From Methylotenera sp. (lineage in GTDB: Bacteria > Pseudomonadota > Gammaproteobacteria > Burkholderiales > Methylophilaceae), in NCBI GenBank assembly GCA_021732405.1, contig JAKFVB010000020.1:1-62317 (forward strand): DNA of 62,317 bases, written 5' to 3'. The notes beneath the pieces were generated by a model, which was given only the letters and a program-made list of their open reading frames with translations, searched no databases and was not told the origin of the DNA. Positions within the stretch are counted from its first letter, which is position 1, and every line of letters begins with the position of its first letter. The position numbers and the translations under genes were made by a program. Of this stretch, positions 50,387 through 58,131 are shown one piece after another.

Positions 50387-51001
50387 TTAAGACTTAGGTA
50401 ACTTGTTTAATTTAATTAGCTCAGGATCGTAATCTGCCGCTGAAACTGTTGGACGTGTATTACCAAAATATTTTCGTGGGTTGCCTTCTTGAAGATATGT
50501 CTCATTGTTTTCAATTTTAAAAAATCTAATTTGACAAATTCTACAACCGACCACTAGCTCTACAGGGCTGTTACCGTGATTAAATAACTCAATAGGTACA
50601 CACCCTCTAAAGCCTGGTTGGATCATTGTGTTTATAGGTAAGCCTAGCCGAGTGTAACTGCTCCTAGATATGACATCACCATAAATTTCTTTTGGAAGTG
50701 AAACATATTCGATAGTAGTAGCTAGTACAACTTGATTGGGATAAACAACGAATTTTTCTCCAATCTCACGTCTAGTTTCTTGAAAGTATGAACCTATAGC
50801 TCGGTGAGGAATGTTTTCAGTAACACCAATATCTATAGAGGGTTTCCTCGTTAATATAGAGACCATAAAATCATAGCCTAATCTTAAGTCCACAGTTACA
50901 TTGCCAATTTGACTGTTTTCAAGAAGCGGGTCAATAAATAGACTATCGGGGTCGTTTGAAGATAGAGAGTCTAAAATTTCATTCCGTGTTATCAGACCCA
51001 T
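50387..51001 (-). CDS. dCTP deaminase/dUTPase-fold protein of the right peptidase-deaminase unit
   Basis: 204 residues from ATG 51001, preceded by AAGGTGG; an upstream start 15 bases earlier is less likely. Dcd signatures: VTVDLRLG (35-42), RSS at 113-115 in SRSSYTRLGL, QPGFRGCVPIELFN with Glu138 in the catalytic position, and Gln157 in CQIRFF. It overlaps the metallopeptidase gene by 23 bases. It is diverged from the left copy at 21374-22000 but has the same partner. A housekeeping role is unlikely because of the accessory context. Confidence 0.82.
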   Translation of the reverse strand: MGLITRNEILDSLSSNDPDSLFIDPLLENSQIGNVTVDLRLGYDFMVSILTRKPSIDIGVTENIPHRAIGSYFQETRREIGEKFVVYPNQVVLATTIEYVSLPKEIYGDVISRSSYTRLGLPINTMIQPGFRGCVPIELFNHGNSPVELVVGCRICQIRFFKIENNETYLQEGNPRKYFGNTRPTVSAADYDPELIKLNKLPKS

Positions 51002-52055
51002 TATTCCACCTTTCAACGACCATGCGATTTCTAATAGATTTTTCGACTAAGTTATTTATTATCTTTTCTACTTTATCTTCCGAAAGAAGCTCCCAAGCCC
51101 CTTCTGGTTTAGCTAATGTTTTTTCTAAGTAAATCCAAGCTGCACTAAAAATGCCATGTACTTCGGCATCAGAAACTAAAGGGTAAGGTCTAAAATTATT
51201 AAAACAATCTTCTATACTCGGTTCAATAAAGTTTATTTTTAATTCTGGTAAATTTAGCCCTTTTATTGCTTTATTAAAAAGGTCTATCAAAGCATCTGAT
51301 TCGCTATTTAGAAATTTATTTATCAGAGCTAGTCTATCTGAAGTGGCCGGATGACTCATGCAGGCTGGATGGTTCGGAGCAAATGACTCCAAGAAATTAT
51401 GATAGGCCTTGCCAATGTAACTAGCTGCATATATATCAGCAAAATATTCCATGCGGTAGTTGGTTTGAATAGCTCTTAATATAACTGGATTAAACTTTGT
51501 TGGATCAATATTTGGCAAAGCTGCATTTTCATCGAGCATTAATGTAAATGAAGTAATTTGATGATGAATATCTAAAAAGTGTCCAAGTTCATGAAAAAGG
51601 GGAATATTATAAAGCGGCCTATGGCGATATAGTTGTGGCAAAGAAATTTGAACCAATTCATTATTAAAATCTATATTCAAATATGATTTTGCAAGGATGT
51701 TAAATTGCTGATTCACACCTTGGAAGTAAAAGCCAGAGCGAAAGTCTGGTGAAATTGCAGTGGTTATGATTGCATCTTTATTTATCCAGCTATTCAAGCC
51801 GAGTCTTAAGCTATAAACAATTTCATAGGGAATTCTTTTAGAGGTGCTCCCAGCTAAAAATTTTGTTATAGAACCAATTTCGTTTGTCAGTGTGGATAAC
51901 ACATCTACAGGCAATGAAGAATATTGATCAATAGTAGACTGAACTACTCTCCGTAGTTGATTGAGATACTCATTGAGGTGGGCGCTAAAATAAGGGGTTT
52001 CAGCAATTTCATCCAGTTGGCCACCAAGCAGATGAAGATTGGTTTTATTGAGCAA
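50979..52055 (-). CDS. M48-like zinc metallopeptidase of the right peptidase-deaminase unit
   Basis: 358 residues. H155-ELG-H159 zinc motif, E203-YFA-D207 as the ExxxD ligand motif, and H235-PATSD-R241 as HPxTxxR: the same three motifs in the same order as the left peptidase. It is 100 residues shorter than the left copy, mostly at the C-terminus. No membrane helix or signal peptide is evident. It overlaps both its neighbours (11 bases with the small gene, 23 with the Dcd-like gene), so the three are surely co-translated. Confidence 0.78.
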   Translation of the reverse strand: MLNKTNLHLLGGQLDEIAETPYFSAHLNEYLNQLRRVVQSTIDQYSSLPVDVLSTLTNEIGSITKFLAGSTSKRIPYEIVYSLRLGLNSWINKDAIITTAISPDFRSGFYFQGVNQQFNILAKSYLNIDFNNELVQISLPQLYRHRPLYNIPLFHELGHFLDIHHQITSFTLMLDENAALPNIDPTKFNPVILRAIQTNYRMEYFADIYAASYIGKAYHNFLESFAPNHPACMSHPATSDRLALINKFLNSESDALIDLFNKAIKGLNLPELKINFIEPSIEDCFNNFRPYPLVSDAEVHGIFSAAWIYLEKTLAKPEGAWELLSEDKVEKIINNLVEKSIRNRMVVERWNNGSDNTE

Positions 52056-52365
52056 TATGACGATCCATAGTCATCAGCATTTGGTTGGCAAGTTGAGGAC
52101 GAATGCTTTCAAATGTGGTAATTCCAACCAAAGTATCAGCCAAGCTTTGCAAAGACTTCATTTCTAGCGCTAATTGAATAGCTTCGGTGTTCTTTATATT
52201 TGCAGCTTGTGAAGGGTCTTGTGTTAATACTTTAGCTTCACTAATAACATCTATAAGAAATTGTTTTAGTAATGGGGGAATATTGTTTCCATCATTAGCG
52301 ACCATAGTTAATACAAGCTTTACTAATTCAAGGGGGCGTGGATTGTCGGATATAGCAGCTAACAT
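52045..52365 (-). CDS. Hypothetical helical protein, first gene of the right peptidase-deaminase unit
   Basis: 106 residues from ATG 52365 (AGGGA 6 bases upstream); ATG 52371 is too close to that site. Predicted all-helical; no family recognised. Same position as the 145-residue protein at 19556-19993, without visible similarity. It might be a regulator, inhibitor or substrate of the peptidase. Confidence 0.6.
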   Translation of the reverse strand: MLAAISDNPRPLELVKLVLTMVANDGNNIPPLLKQFLIDVISEAKVLTQDPSQAANIKNTEAIQLALEMKSLQSLADTLVGITTFESIRPQLANQMLMTMDRHIAQ

Positions 52366-52499
52366 GATCATTCCCTTCCATAAATTACAGTTTTATTTTT
52401 ATTTAAACTAAATTAATAATTTGTTGTTGTAAGTGTATGACTAATCTTATTTAATTTTAAAAAGTAACTCAAATGTAACTATAGCAATAATTAAGAGAT

Positions 52500-53063
52500 T
52501 TATGCAACACCAACTACCTTACGCACTCTATGTTTGGAGCCTGTAACGTTTAATCGAAACCTAATCATTTGCTCCGTAACACCATACATTTTTGCAGCAG
52601 TTCTCAAAGGTGTGTTTTCACGTGCCAGTTTAAGTGCGGCTTCCTCTGAAATTAATAATGCTGCAGCTAGCCAGTCAGCTTCAGACTCAATAGTCTTATC
52701 CCAATTCCTACAACCTAAATCATTTAATGGTGCTGTTTTAGGGTGTTGTAGTAATCCATGTGATAGTTCATGGGCAATGTTGCTTGATTGTCGACCTGCA
52801 GTATGAGAGTCATTGTGAAGTATGAGTCTCTGTGAACCTAAAAAGATAGTTGCGGCTGAAAACTCAGATCTGCCTTTGGTCTGAAAATGCTCGATGGCTG
52901 ATGGAGCATGTTTGTGAAAATTGCTTATAGGAATAATCTTTATTTCCAAATAAGTAGCCAATTCAAAAGGATTTAGAGGATCGGAATGCTTTAAACCTAG
53001 CTCAGCTCGTATTTGCCGAGCAATTTGATTAGCTTCACTTTTAAATCCATACCTTAAAGCCAT
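52500..53063 (-). CDS. ImmA/IrrE-family metallopeptidase
   Basis: 187 residues. HELSHGLLQHP (near 92) carries HExxH, followed by a Glu in ESEADWLAAALLI, the M78 pattern. A C-terminal HTH-like segment reads TAAKMYGVTEQMIRFRLNVTG. ImmA proteins cleave or bind a partner XRE repressor when a signal arrives. The XRE gene lies 2 bases upstream. Confidence 0.85.
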   Translation of the reverse strand: MALRYGFKSEANQIARQIRAELGLKHSDPLNPFELATYLEIKIIPISNFHKHAPSAIEHFQTKGRSEFSAATIFLGSQRLILHNDSHTAGRQSSNIAHELSHGLLQHPKTAPLNDLGCRNWDKTIESEADWLAAALLISEEAALKLARENTPLRTAAKMYGVTEQMIRFRLNVTGSKHRVRKVVGVA

Positions 53064-53065
53064 AG

Positions 53066-53389
53066 CTATTTAGAAAACTGTTTATACGCAGCTTTTAACA
53101 TTGTCTCTAATGCAATTGCGCCTTCAGCTGTTAAGTTTGGATCGGATTTGAGATATGCTGAAATCATAGCTAAAGGTTCAGGTCTTGAAGCTCTATTATT
53201 AATTTCTACGAAATCAGCAGGATTCAGGCCTGACCATGCAGCTAAAGATGCCAAACTGTCAGCATCAGGACGTTTGCCTTGCGCCATTCTAGTTAGCGTA
53301 GATGCTCCAACAGAAGTCGCAGTTGAAACTTGTTTCCAATTTAATTTTCTTGCTTCACGAGTTGTATCTATACCCTCATAAAAAGCCAT
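53066..53389 (-). CDS. XRE-family helix-turn-helix repressor (ImmA partner)
   Basis: 107 residues from ATG 53389 (MAFYEGIDTTREARKLNW). A TTG at 53419 with a strong AAGGAG is a real alternative start adding 10 residues. The HTH is WKQVSTATSVGASTLTRMAQGKR. It pairs with the ImmA-type gene downstream. The palindromes between it and the divergent ubiquitin-like operon are its likely operators. Confidence 0.82.
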   Translation of the reverse strand: MAFYEGIDTTREARKLNWKQVSTATSVGASTLTRMAQGKRPDADSLASLAAWSGLNPADFVEINNRASRPEPLAMISAYLKSDPNLTAEGAIALETMLKAAYKQFSK

Positions 53390-53446
53390 GCAGTTAAAAC
53401 CCTTGTTTTCAGTATTCAAACAAGTCTCCTTAATTTTTTAAATAAA

Positions 53447-53516
53447 AATTGCTAAATAGCAATTGACAGCCTATTTAGCAATAAATATAATGTACCCACA
53501 ATTGCATTTTAGCAAT
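53447..53516 (+). promoter_or_regulatory. Consensus sigma-70 promoter overlapped by three XRE-type operators
   Basis: TTGACA at 53463-53468, 17-base spacer, TATAAT at 53486-53491: a full-consensus promoter reading toward the ubiquitin-like operon. Operators: perfect palindrome AATTGCTAAATAGCAATT at 53447-53464, half site TATTTAGCAAT at 53472-53482 and ATTGC-N6-GCAAT at 53501-53516. The XRE protein would repress both itself and the operon until its ImmA partner inactivates it. Confidence 0.8.
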
Positions 53517-53554
53517 TATTAATCTAAATCACAATAGTGAGAAAGAAGGTATTT

Positions 53555-53731
53555 ATGGCTACAAATTCACCAAGCGGTGATGGGCATCGTAATGGGGCAG
53601 TGAAAGATCGTTCTCAAACACAGACCACTTCAGGTCATTGGGTGAAGCGTGATAAAGAAACAGGTCAATTTATGGATGTTAAAACTACTGACAAAACGCC
53701 TTTTAAAGGCATTACAAAGGAAAAGAAATGA
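53555..53731 (+). CDS. Small basic hydrophilic protein of the right ubiquitin-like operon
   Basis: 58 residues from ATG 53555 (GAAGG upstream); the frame is open to 53537. Sequence MATNSPSGDGHRNGAVKDRSQ ... WVKRDKETGQFMDVKT ... TPFKGI, a pattern seen in many short bacterial proteins of unknown role. Its stop overlaps the next ATG (ATGA). It lacks a beta-grasp fold or C-terminal diglycine, so it is not itself an obvious ubiquitin-like tag. Confidence 0.7.
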   Translation: MATNSPSGDGHRNGAVKDRSQTQTTSGHWVKRDKETGQFMDVKTTDKTPFKGITKEKK

Positions 53732-54426
53732 ACAACGCTATTGAAGTTATAGGTATTGAAATTTATGCAAAAGAAGGCAAACAAGTACCAATAGGACGCA
53801 ATTACAAGATTAGAATCGATAAAACTCAATACACTGTGTCAGTACACAAGATGACAGGTAGAGAAATATTAACTTTAGATGGTAAAAAGCCTGAGCAATT
53901 TATTTTAAGGCAAAAAATCAGAGGCCAAGTCGTTCGTATTGAGCTTGATCAAGTTGTAGATTTTACAGCGCCAGGTGTTGAGCGATTTATGACAATACCT
54001 AACGAAGTGACTGAAGGCGAGGCCGATTTAATGCGACATGATTTTGAGCTGATGCAAGATGACATTACGTATCTGGAGTCTTTGAATCTACCCTACGAAA
54101 GCGTAGTTGAAGCGGGAGTGAGAAGAGTACTAATTCATGGCTTCCCATTACCCAAAGGTTACAACGTGGACAAGGCAAGTGTATTTGTCTACTTATCGCC
54201 AGGGTATCCTGATACACAAATAGATATGGCTTATTTCTATCCAGCACTGTCACGTGCGGATGGCAAGTTAATTGGTGCATTAAGTCTGTCAGCATTTGAC
54301 GGTAAAAACTGGCAGCAATGGTCACGCCATCGAACATCAACAAGTGCTTGGCGTATAGGCGAAGACAGTTTAAGTACACATATGACTTTAGTTGCAGATT
54401 GGCTAAATCAGGAGTTACTGAAATGA
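53728..54426 (+). CDS. Beta-grasp (multiubiquitin-type) domain fused to a cysteine-free E2-like domain
   Basis: 232 residues. About 22-90 is a multiubiquitin beta-grasp repeat (YKIRIDKTQYTVSVHKMTGREIL ... VVDFTAPGVERFMTIP). About 125-232 is prokaryotic E2 family E-like (LIHGFPLPKGY ... LSPGYPDTQIDMAYFYPAL ... WQQWSRHRTSTSAW). There is no cysteine in the whole protein. A His is present in the WSRHR segment, where the left homologue (17177-17845) has none. Its ATG overlaps the stop of the small gene and its stop overlaps the JAB-E1 start. Confidence 0.78.
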   Translation: MNNAIEVIGIEIYAKEGKQVPIGRNYKIRIDKTQYTVSVHKMTGREILTLDGKKPEQFILRQKIRGQVVRIELDQVVDFTAPGVERFMTIPNEVTEGEADLMRHDFELMQDDITYLESLNLPYESVVEAGVRRVLIHGFPLPKGYNVDKASVFVYLSPGYPDTQIDMAYFYPALSRADGKLIGALSLSAFDGKNWQQWSRHRTSTSAWRIGEDSLSTHMTLVADWLNQELLK

Positions 54427-55835
54427 TAAGCCAATATCATCAGGTATCAGTTGCAATGACAGCTGCGCAACATGAGCAGATTAAAAAACATCTATTTCCT
54501 GGTGATGGCTGTGAAGCGGTCGCAATAGCAATATGCGGCCGCTCTTCATATAAATCATCAAGCACTTTATTAGTACAAGAAGTGCATGAAATTCCATACC
54601 AGGCTTGTCGTATTCGCGAACCAGACTGTGTAACGTGGAATGCTGATGTGATTGTGCATGCCTTAGAAAAAGCAATGAACGAGGGATTAAGCATTATCAA
54701 AGTTCATAGTCACCCAGGCGGATATCGGAAATTTTCTGGTACGGATGACGTGTCGGATAAACAGATATTTGAATCCATATATGGCTGGCTAGATACAGAT
54801 GAGCCGATGGCAAGTTTAATTATGATGCCAGACGGTGAGCTAATTGGACGTTCAATCTGGCCAAACGGGCTAGGTAGTCCGTTAAGAAGTATTCGTGCAG
54901 TAGGTGATGATATTAAATTTTGGTTTAGTGAAGAAACAAAACTAGATGTGCCCGAACATGCTGTTCGCATCGTACAAACATTTGGCGATGGTACTTATTC
55001 AGTAACACGTCGTTTACATGCTGGCGTAGTCGGTTGCTCAGGAACTGGCAGTATTACTATTGAGCAGTCTGCTAGAAATCATTTTGGACAATTAACTATT
55101 GTAGACCCTGAAACAATAGACCATAAAAATCTAAATCGAATACTAAACAGCACATGGCAAGATGCAGAAAATCAAGCATCCAAGGTAGATGTGCTTGCGG
55201 CAGCTATTAAAGCAATGAATCTAGGTACGCAGGTTAATACATATCAAGCAGATTTAATCACTATTGATGTAATTAAAAAATTGTCGCAATGTGATGTGAT
55301 ATTTGGGTGCATGGATTCGGTAGATGGCCGACATATTCTCAATAAAATTGCGAGTTATTACTTGATACCTTATATCGATATGGGTGTAAGAATAGATGCT
55401 GATGGTCAAGGTGGCGTGGAAAGTATTAATGGTGTAATTAACTATATTAAACCAGGTGGTTCAAGCCTACTAAGCAGAGGTCTTTATACATCAGTAGATT
55501 TGGATGCAGCGATGATGAAAAGACATACACCAGCGTTATATGAAGAGCGTGCTAAACAAGGCTATATTAGAGGTGTACGAGTTGATCAGCCCGCGGTCAT
55601 ATCAGTCAACATGCAAATAGCATCAATGGCCTTTAATGAGTTTTTAGCAAGAATTCATCCTTACAGAGTTGAGCCAAATTCTAAGTATGCGCAGCGTAGA
55701 GTAGTCATCAGTGATCCTGAAGCTAGCATGGATATGGAAGATGGCAATGCGTGTCAAATATTCTCAAAATGGGTTGGCTTGGGTGACCAACAACCTTTGT
55801 TAGGAATGCAGGATCTTCAAAATGATAAAAAATAA
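54423..55835 (+). CDS. JAB isopeptidase-E1 (ThiF) fusion protein
   Basis: 470 residues from ATG 54423 (ATGA overlap; the longer frame from 54318 lies inside the E2 gene). N-terminal JAMM domain: Glu in CEAVAIAICG and HSHPGGYRKFSGTD, an exact H-x-H-x7-S-x2-D. C-terminal E1 domain from about 200: VVGCSGTGSI, IVDPETIDHKNLNRI and FGCMDSVDGRHILNKIA. No CxxC zinc pairs are seen, unlike the separate left E1. One polypeptide carries both the activating and deconjugating activities that the left module splits in two. Confidence 0.85.
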   Translation: MISQYHQVSVAMTAAQHEQIKKHLFPGDGCEAVAIAICGRSSYKSSSTLLVQEVHEIPYQACRIREPDCVTWNADVIVHALEKAMNEGLSIIKVHSHPGGYRKFSGTDDVSDKQIFESIYGWLDTDEPMASLIMMPDGELIGRSIWPNGLGSPLRSIRAVGDDIKFWFSEETKLDVPEHAVRIVQTFGDGTYSVTRRLHAGVVGCSGTGSITIEQSARNHFGQLTIVDPETIDHKNLNRILNSTWQDAENQASKVDVLAAAIKAMNLGTQVNTYQADLITIDVIKKLSQCDVIFGCMDSVDGRHILNKIASYYLIPYIDMGVRIDADGQGGVESINGVINYIKPGGSSLLSRGLYTSVDLDAAMMKRHTPALYEERAKQGYIRGVRVDQPAVISVNMQIASMAFNEFLARIHPYRVEPNSKYAQRRVVISDPEASMDMEDGNACQIFSKWVGLGDQQPLLGMQDLQNDKK

Positions 55836-56169
55836 AGTGAAGAAAGTGTTTGGGTGGATCACTAATTTATTTAGTGATAATACTGAATATAGAGCCGTTC
55901 CATGTGGGGACCTGCCTGATACGTATGAGAGAAATGAGCTGTATTTAGTCGGTGAAAATAATGTGTATTGGCAAGCGGCAATGCTTTGTCCATGTAAATG
56001 TGGTGATCTAATTCAGCTCACATTAGATACTAAAGGCAAACCTAGGTGGCAAGTTAGTTTAAATAAAAAGAGGCAGCCCACACTAAGGCCATCTGTGCAT
56101 CGTAAAGTAAATTGTAAGAGCCATTTTGTACTTAAAAATGGAAAAGTGATTTGGTGTACTTGGGATTAA
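55822..56169 (+). CDS. DUF6527-like protein of the right ubiquitin-like operon
   Basis: 115 residues overlapping the E1 gene by 14 bases. CPCKCGDLIQLTL near 55, PTLRPSVHRKVNCKSHFVLKNGKVIWC at the end: the Cys/His pattern of small zinc-binding DUF6527 proteins, often encoded beside bacterial ubiquitin-like/E2/E1/JAB genes. The function is unknown; a zinc-ribbon adaptor or E3-like role is conceivable. The left module lacks it. Confidence 0.7.
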   Translation: MIKNKVKKVFGWITNLFSDNTEYRAVPCGDLPDTYERNELYLVGENNVYWQAAMLCPCKCGDLIQLTLDTKGKPRWQVSLNKKRQPTLRPSVHRKVNCKSHFVLKNGKVIWCTWD

Positions 56170-56198
56170 TCAATTAATAACAAATAAAGGAGTTAGTC

Positions 56199-56528
56199 AT
56201 GAAAGTTTTAGAATGGATTTTAAATGTGGTATTTAGTATTGCAAGCTTATGGGACAGAAGTTACGATGAACTCGTAAATGAACATAGGGCTTATGAAAAA
56301 AGGATTTTAGTATACACAGTAATGGCTGTGATACTCATGTTTGCAGCAACATTAGTAAGTCCGTCTATCGAAATGCAGCCTTCAGATGGGATTAAGTTTT
56401 TTACATACAATGTATATAAATATATTGGACTTGTAGCACTAATATTAGGAGTATGTAGCGCTATTTCGTCATTATGGAATATGGTTGGACTAATATATTT
56501 TCGCTACAAGCATGGCTTAACAAATTAG
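56199..56528 (+). CDS. Small membrane protein with two predicted TM segments
   Basis: 109 residues with a ribosome binding site AAAGGAG. Hydrophobic segments at about 36-56 and 72-100, plus an amphipathic N-terminal stretch. It ends the right ubiquitin-like operon, as a two-TM protein of similar size ends the left one (15521-15820). I see no clear sequence identity between them. Confidence 0.62.
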   Translation: MKVLEWILNVVFSIASLWDRSYDELVNEHRAYEKRILVYTVMAVILMFAATLVSPSIEMQPSDGIKFFTYNVYKYIGLVALILGVCSAISSLWNMVGLIYFRYKHGLTN

Positions 56529-56607
56529 CTTAAGATTAATCAATATTTTAACAGTAGAAACTTATAAATAATAATTAGAAAATTCATATACACAACCTAT
56601 AGTTTAA

Positions 56608-56690
56608 AGATTTAAATCTAAAATTAGACTCCAGTTCAATGTTTAAGCTGTAGTTTAAACATTGAACTACAATACAAAATATGTATTGTA
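56608..56690. promoter_or_regulatory. Stacked inverted repeats upstream of the XRE gene
   Basis: Palindrome AGATTTAAATCT at 56608-56619. A perfect 14-base inverted repeat AGTTCAATGTTTAA / TTAAACATTGAACT at 56633-56646 and 56655-56668. TACAATACA / TGTATTGTA at 56668-56676 and 56682-56690. They fill the 233-base gap before the XRE gene. They may combine a transcript end for the operon with operators for the XRE protein. Confidence 0.55.
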
Positions 56691-56761
56691 ATCAATTGGT
56701 TGACTTAGTTTTTTAAAAGCTCTAAGCTAGAACTTATTAAGTTATCCAATAAGTATATTCA

Positions 56762-57184
56762 ATGAGCCCTTTTGCTGAATTTTTGCATGAATTAAGGATG
56801 CGTCATGGCATTCGTCAGTCAGAGTTGGCTAAGATAATGGGGTATGAACAGGGATATCTTTCAGCACTTGAGCTTGATAAAAAAGGCCCACCTACCGAAG
56901 AGTTTATTAATAAACTTATCAAAAAGTTTAATCTCACCTCCCAAGAAACATCTCAACTATTAGAAGTTGTAGATGCATCTCAACGTAAATTCGCTTTCAG
57001 TAATGAAATATCCAAAGATGCTTATTGGCTAATACGTGACTTTAGAGAAAGTTTGCCAGCCTTAACTAAAGCAGAAATTGAGCTTTTACGTAAAGTACTA
57101 GCTTTCAAAAAAGATGTACTTCAAAAGCCATTAGACGTACCACGCCAATTAAAACGCAGAAAAAATGAGGAGGCCAAAATGTAA
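56762..57184 (+). CDS. XRE-family helix-turn-helix protein
   Basis: 140 residues. N-terminal HTH (RHGIRQSELAKIMGYEQGYLSALELDKKGPP, about 14-45), helical middle, basic C-terminus (RQLKRRKNEEAKM). Located between the ubiquitin-like operon and the transposition genes; it may regulate either. Confidence 0.82.
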   Translation: MSPFAEFLHELRMRHGIRQSELAKIMGYEQGYLSALELDKKGPPTEEFINKLIKKFNLTSQETSQLLEVVDASQRKFAFSNEISKDAYWLIRDFRESLPALTKAEIELLRKVLAFKKDVLQKPLDVPRQLKRRKNEEAKM

Positions 57185-57423
57185 AACGGGACAAACCAAA
57201 GGCTTGCCCCGCTTGGTGAATATCATAAAGATACCCGACCCCGAGTCGTTAGTATCTTCTTAGAACTCCTAAGCGTCAAGCCTCCCATACATAAACACCC
57301 TGTTTAAGCTGATTATAAAGATCAGTATTAGGCTTAACTACGCCCAAAAACAGAAATTTCAAACAACATAGTTTTGTTGAACGGAATGGTGTTGTCATCA
57401 CTTTCAGCAAAGAAAGGCGAACA
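57185..57423. other. Intergenic region upstream of the TnsA-like gene
   Basis: Contains an imperfect dyad GGGACAAACC / GGCTTGCCCC at about 57188-57211, pairable with G-U pairs, and AAAGGCG before the next start. No tandem transposase-binding repeats are visible here. Confidence 0.35.
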
Positions 57424-58131
57424 ATGTTTAAAGATTCATGGGAAGGACATTGGCTAGGAAACAAGCCAGATGGTGACTCACATAAGCCTGCTAGAAATGT
57501 AGTAAGGCCAACAGGTACGGTGATGCGCGGGAAAATTCCAAGTAGAAAATGTGGTCGCATGATAAAGCATGAAAGTTCTTTAGAGGGCGAAGCTGCTTTT
57601 CTGTTTGAAGCATCCCACCGCGTTATCTGTTTTGGAGACCAGCCTCCGACAATATATTATCCTGATGGCGCAAAACTTAGGCGCTATACCCCAGATTTTG
57701 AATTAGAGCTGGATACTGGGGAAGTATTAACAATTGAGGTAAAACATACATCAAGCCTAGCACGTGAAGAAGTACGGCATCAGTTAAATTGTATCGAAAA
57801 ACATTTTAGGGCATCAGGCATTAATTATTTGGTGTTGACTGAAAAAGTCATACGGCAAGAGCCTAGATTATCTAACTTACGCAAAATCTGTGCAGGCGCA
57901 CAACGTATTTGGCCAACAGCAGATGCAATACAAAATTCCTTATCCCAGCTCATTCACCAATTTCCAACCACCTTACAGCACGCAAACGAATTACTTGGAA
58001 AACATCATTTAAATGTATATAGCCTGTTCGTCAGGGGCGGGCTTACTTTCGATCTAACAAGACCTATTACCCCTGAAACCACCATTTACATTACCAAGGA
58101 GAATGACAATGCTTACTTTTGGATTGCATAA
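57424..58131 (+). CDS. TnsA-like endonuclease of the second transposition set
   Basis: 235 residues. Restriction-fold active site: Glu in SSLEGEAAF (near 53), Asp in YTPDFELEL (near 88) and the E-x-K of LTIEVKHTSS (near 100). It is shorter than Tn7 TnsA and matches the TnsA N-terminal nuclease family. Overlaps tniA by 23 bases. Its presence with TniA/TniB/TniQ predicts cut-and-paste rather than replicative movement. Confidence 0.8.
   Translation: MFKDSWEGHWLGNKPDGDSHKPARNVVRPTGTVMRGKIPSRKCGRMIKHESSLEGEAAFLFEASHRVICFGDQPPTIYYPDGAKLRRYTPDFELELDTGEVLTIEVKHTSSLAREEVRHQLNCIEKHFRASGINYLVLTEKVIRQEPRLSNLRKICAGAQRIWPTADAIQNSLSQLIHQFPTTLQHANELLGKHHLNVYSLFVRGGLTFDLTRPITPETTIYITKENDNAYFWIA

Noticed and set aside
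54318-54422. Longer start for the JAB-E1 fusion
   Set aside because: The extra 35 codons overlap the E2-like gene; ATG 54423 overlaps its stop as ATGA, the junction type used elsewhere in the operon.
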